From positions 1,984,001-2,048,000 of the forward strand of contig NZ_CP076853.1 of NCBI RefSeq assembly GCF_018987265.1: 64,000 bases of DNA, written 5' to 3'. Positions 63,945 through 64,000 of the stretch are shown one piece after another. Both the position numbers and the translations under genes were made by a program. The DNA comes from Rhizobium sp. WYJ-E13. GTDB lineage: Bacteria; Pseudomonadota; Alphaproteobacteria; Rhizobiales; Rhizobiaceae. The first letter of the stretch is position 1, and each line of letters begins with the position of its first letter. The notes beneath the pieces were generated by a model, which was given only the letters and a program-made list of their open reading frames with translations, did no database searches and was not told where the DNA came from.

Positions 63945-64000
63945 ATGACGACGCGCTGGCGCTGGACTTTGCGCAAGCTATGTCACGGGGTGATGTCTAT
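63945..64000 (+). pseudogene. Possible terminase large-subunit 3' end, copy 5 (window edge)
   Basis: GACGCGCTGGCGCTGGACTT, then TGCGCAAGC, and GTGATGTCTAT at the very end resemble the NEGDALALTFAQ...YDVYG part of the terminase gene with the middle lost. The match is short and is cut by the window edge. Confidence 0.45.

Overview
The window looks like a rhizobial (Rhizobium/Agrobacterium-type alphaproteobacterial) chromosome or large replicon. It is GC-rich and carries families typical of that group: DUF982, DUF6481, KTSC, LysR/AraC/TetR regulators in divergent pairs, a cyclase fused to TolB-like and TPR domains, and rhizobial intergenic palindromes. An alphaproteobacterial LexA box (GTTC-N7-GTTC) is also present. 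No tRNA, rRNA, CRISPR array, integrase or intact transposase was seen. All identifications come from reading translated motifs; no database search was run.

Layout. 0-6.1 kb: tail of an aldo/keto reductase, a LysR regulator divergent from an MFS exporter, a class III cyclase with TPRs, a second MFS carrier. 6.1-12.4 kb: a large winged-helix/ATPase regulator divergent from an oxidation operon (HbpS/GlcG-like protein, zinc alcohol dehydrogenase, aldehyde dehydrogenase). 12.4-19.4 kb: a block bounded by two direct copies of the 3' end of a type I secretion adaptor gene. It holds a LexA-box operon (two Cys-rich proteins, an SRAP peptidase, DUF982), then a MocR regulator divergent from a cupin/AhpD-like/HD/HD/SDR operon. 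19.5-30.1 kb: a minus-strand cluster of a giant DUF4082 repeat protein, a CobW-type GTPase, a small unknown protein, and the type I secretion ABC and adaptor proteins. 30.3-36 kb: small metabolic and unknown genes, a 142-bp palindromic element, and a TetR/flavin monooxygenase pair with two clear operators.

36-46 kb and beyond is phage-derived and scarred. Two KTSC-type genes precede a 96% identical 5' fragment of a terminase small-subunit gene. Then come a four-part cell-wall-hydrolase-like gene in AT-richer DNA, and the intact terminase small and large subunit genes without portal or capsid genes. The 3' end of the large-subunit gene recurs at 43.7, 45.1, 61.4 and probably 63.9 kb, always on the plus strand, with accessory genes (GNAT, PPOX, ACT-domain and unknown) between copies. 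This serial 3'-end duplication is the most unusual architecture in the window.

45.4-64 kb: cspA with two small coiled-coil proteins, a lipoprotein, a prolyl oligopeptidase divergent from a TetR gene, a TetR/SDR/cupin unit, an MltF-like transglycosylase with two DUF1254 proteins and two AraC paralogues, an ArsR-SRPBCC fusion on an apparently leaderless promoter, and an MBL hydrolase divergent from a LysR gene. Most of the window consists of divergent regulator/target pairs, and several have operators readable in the sequence.
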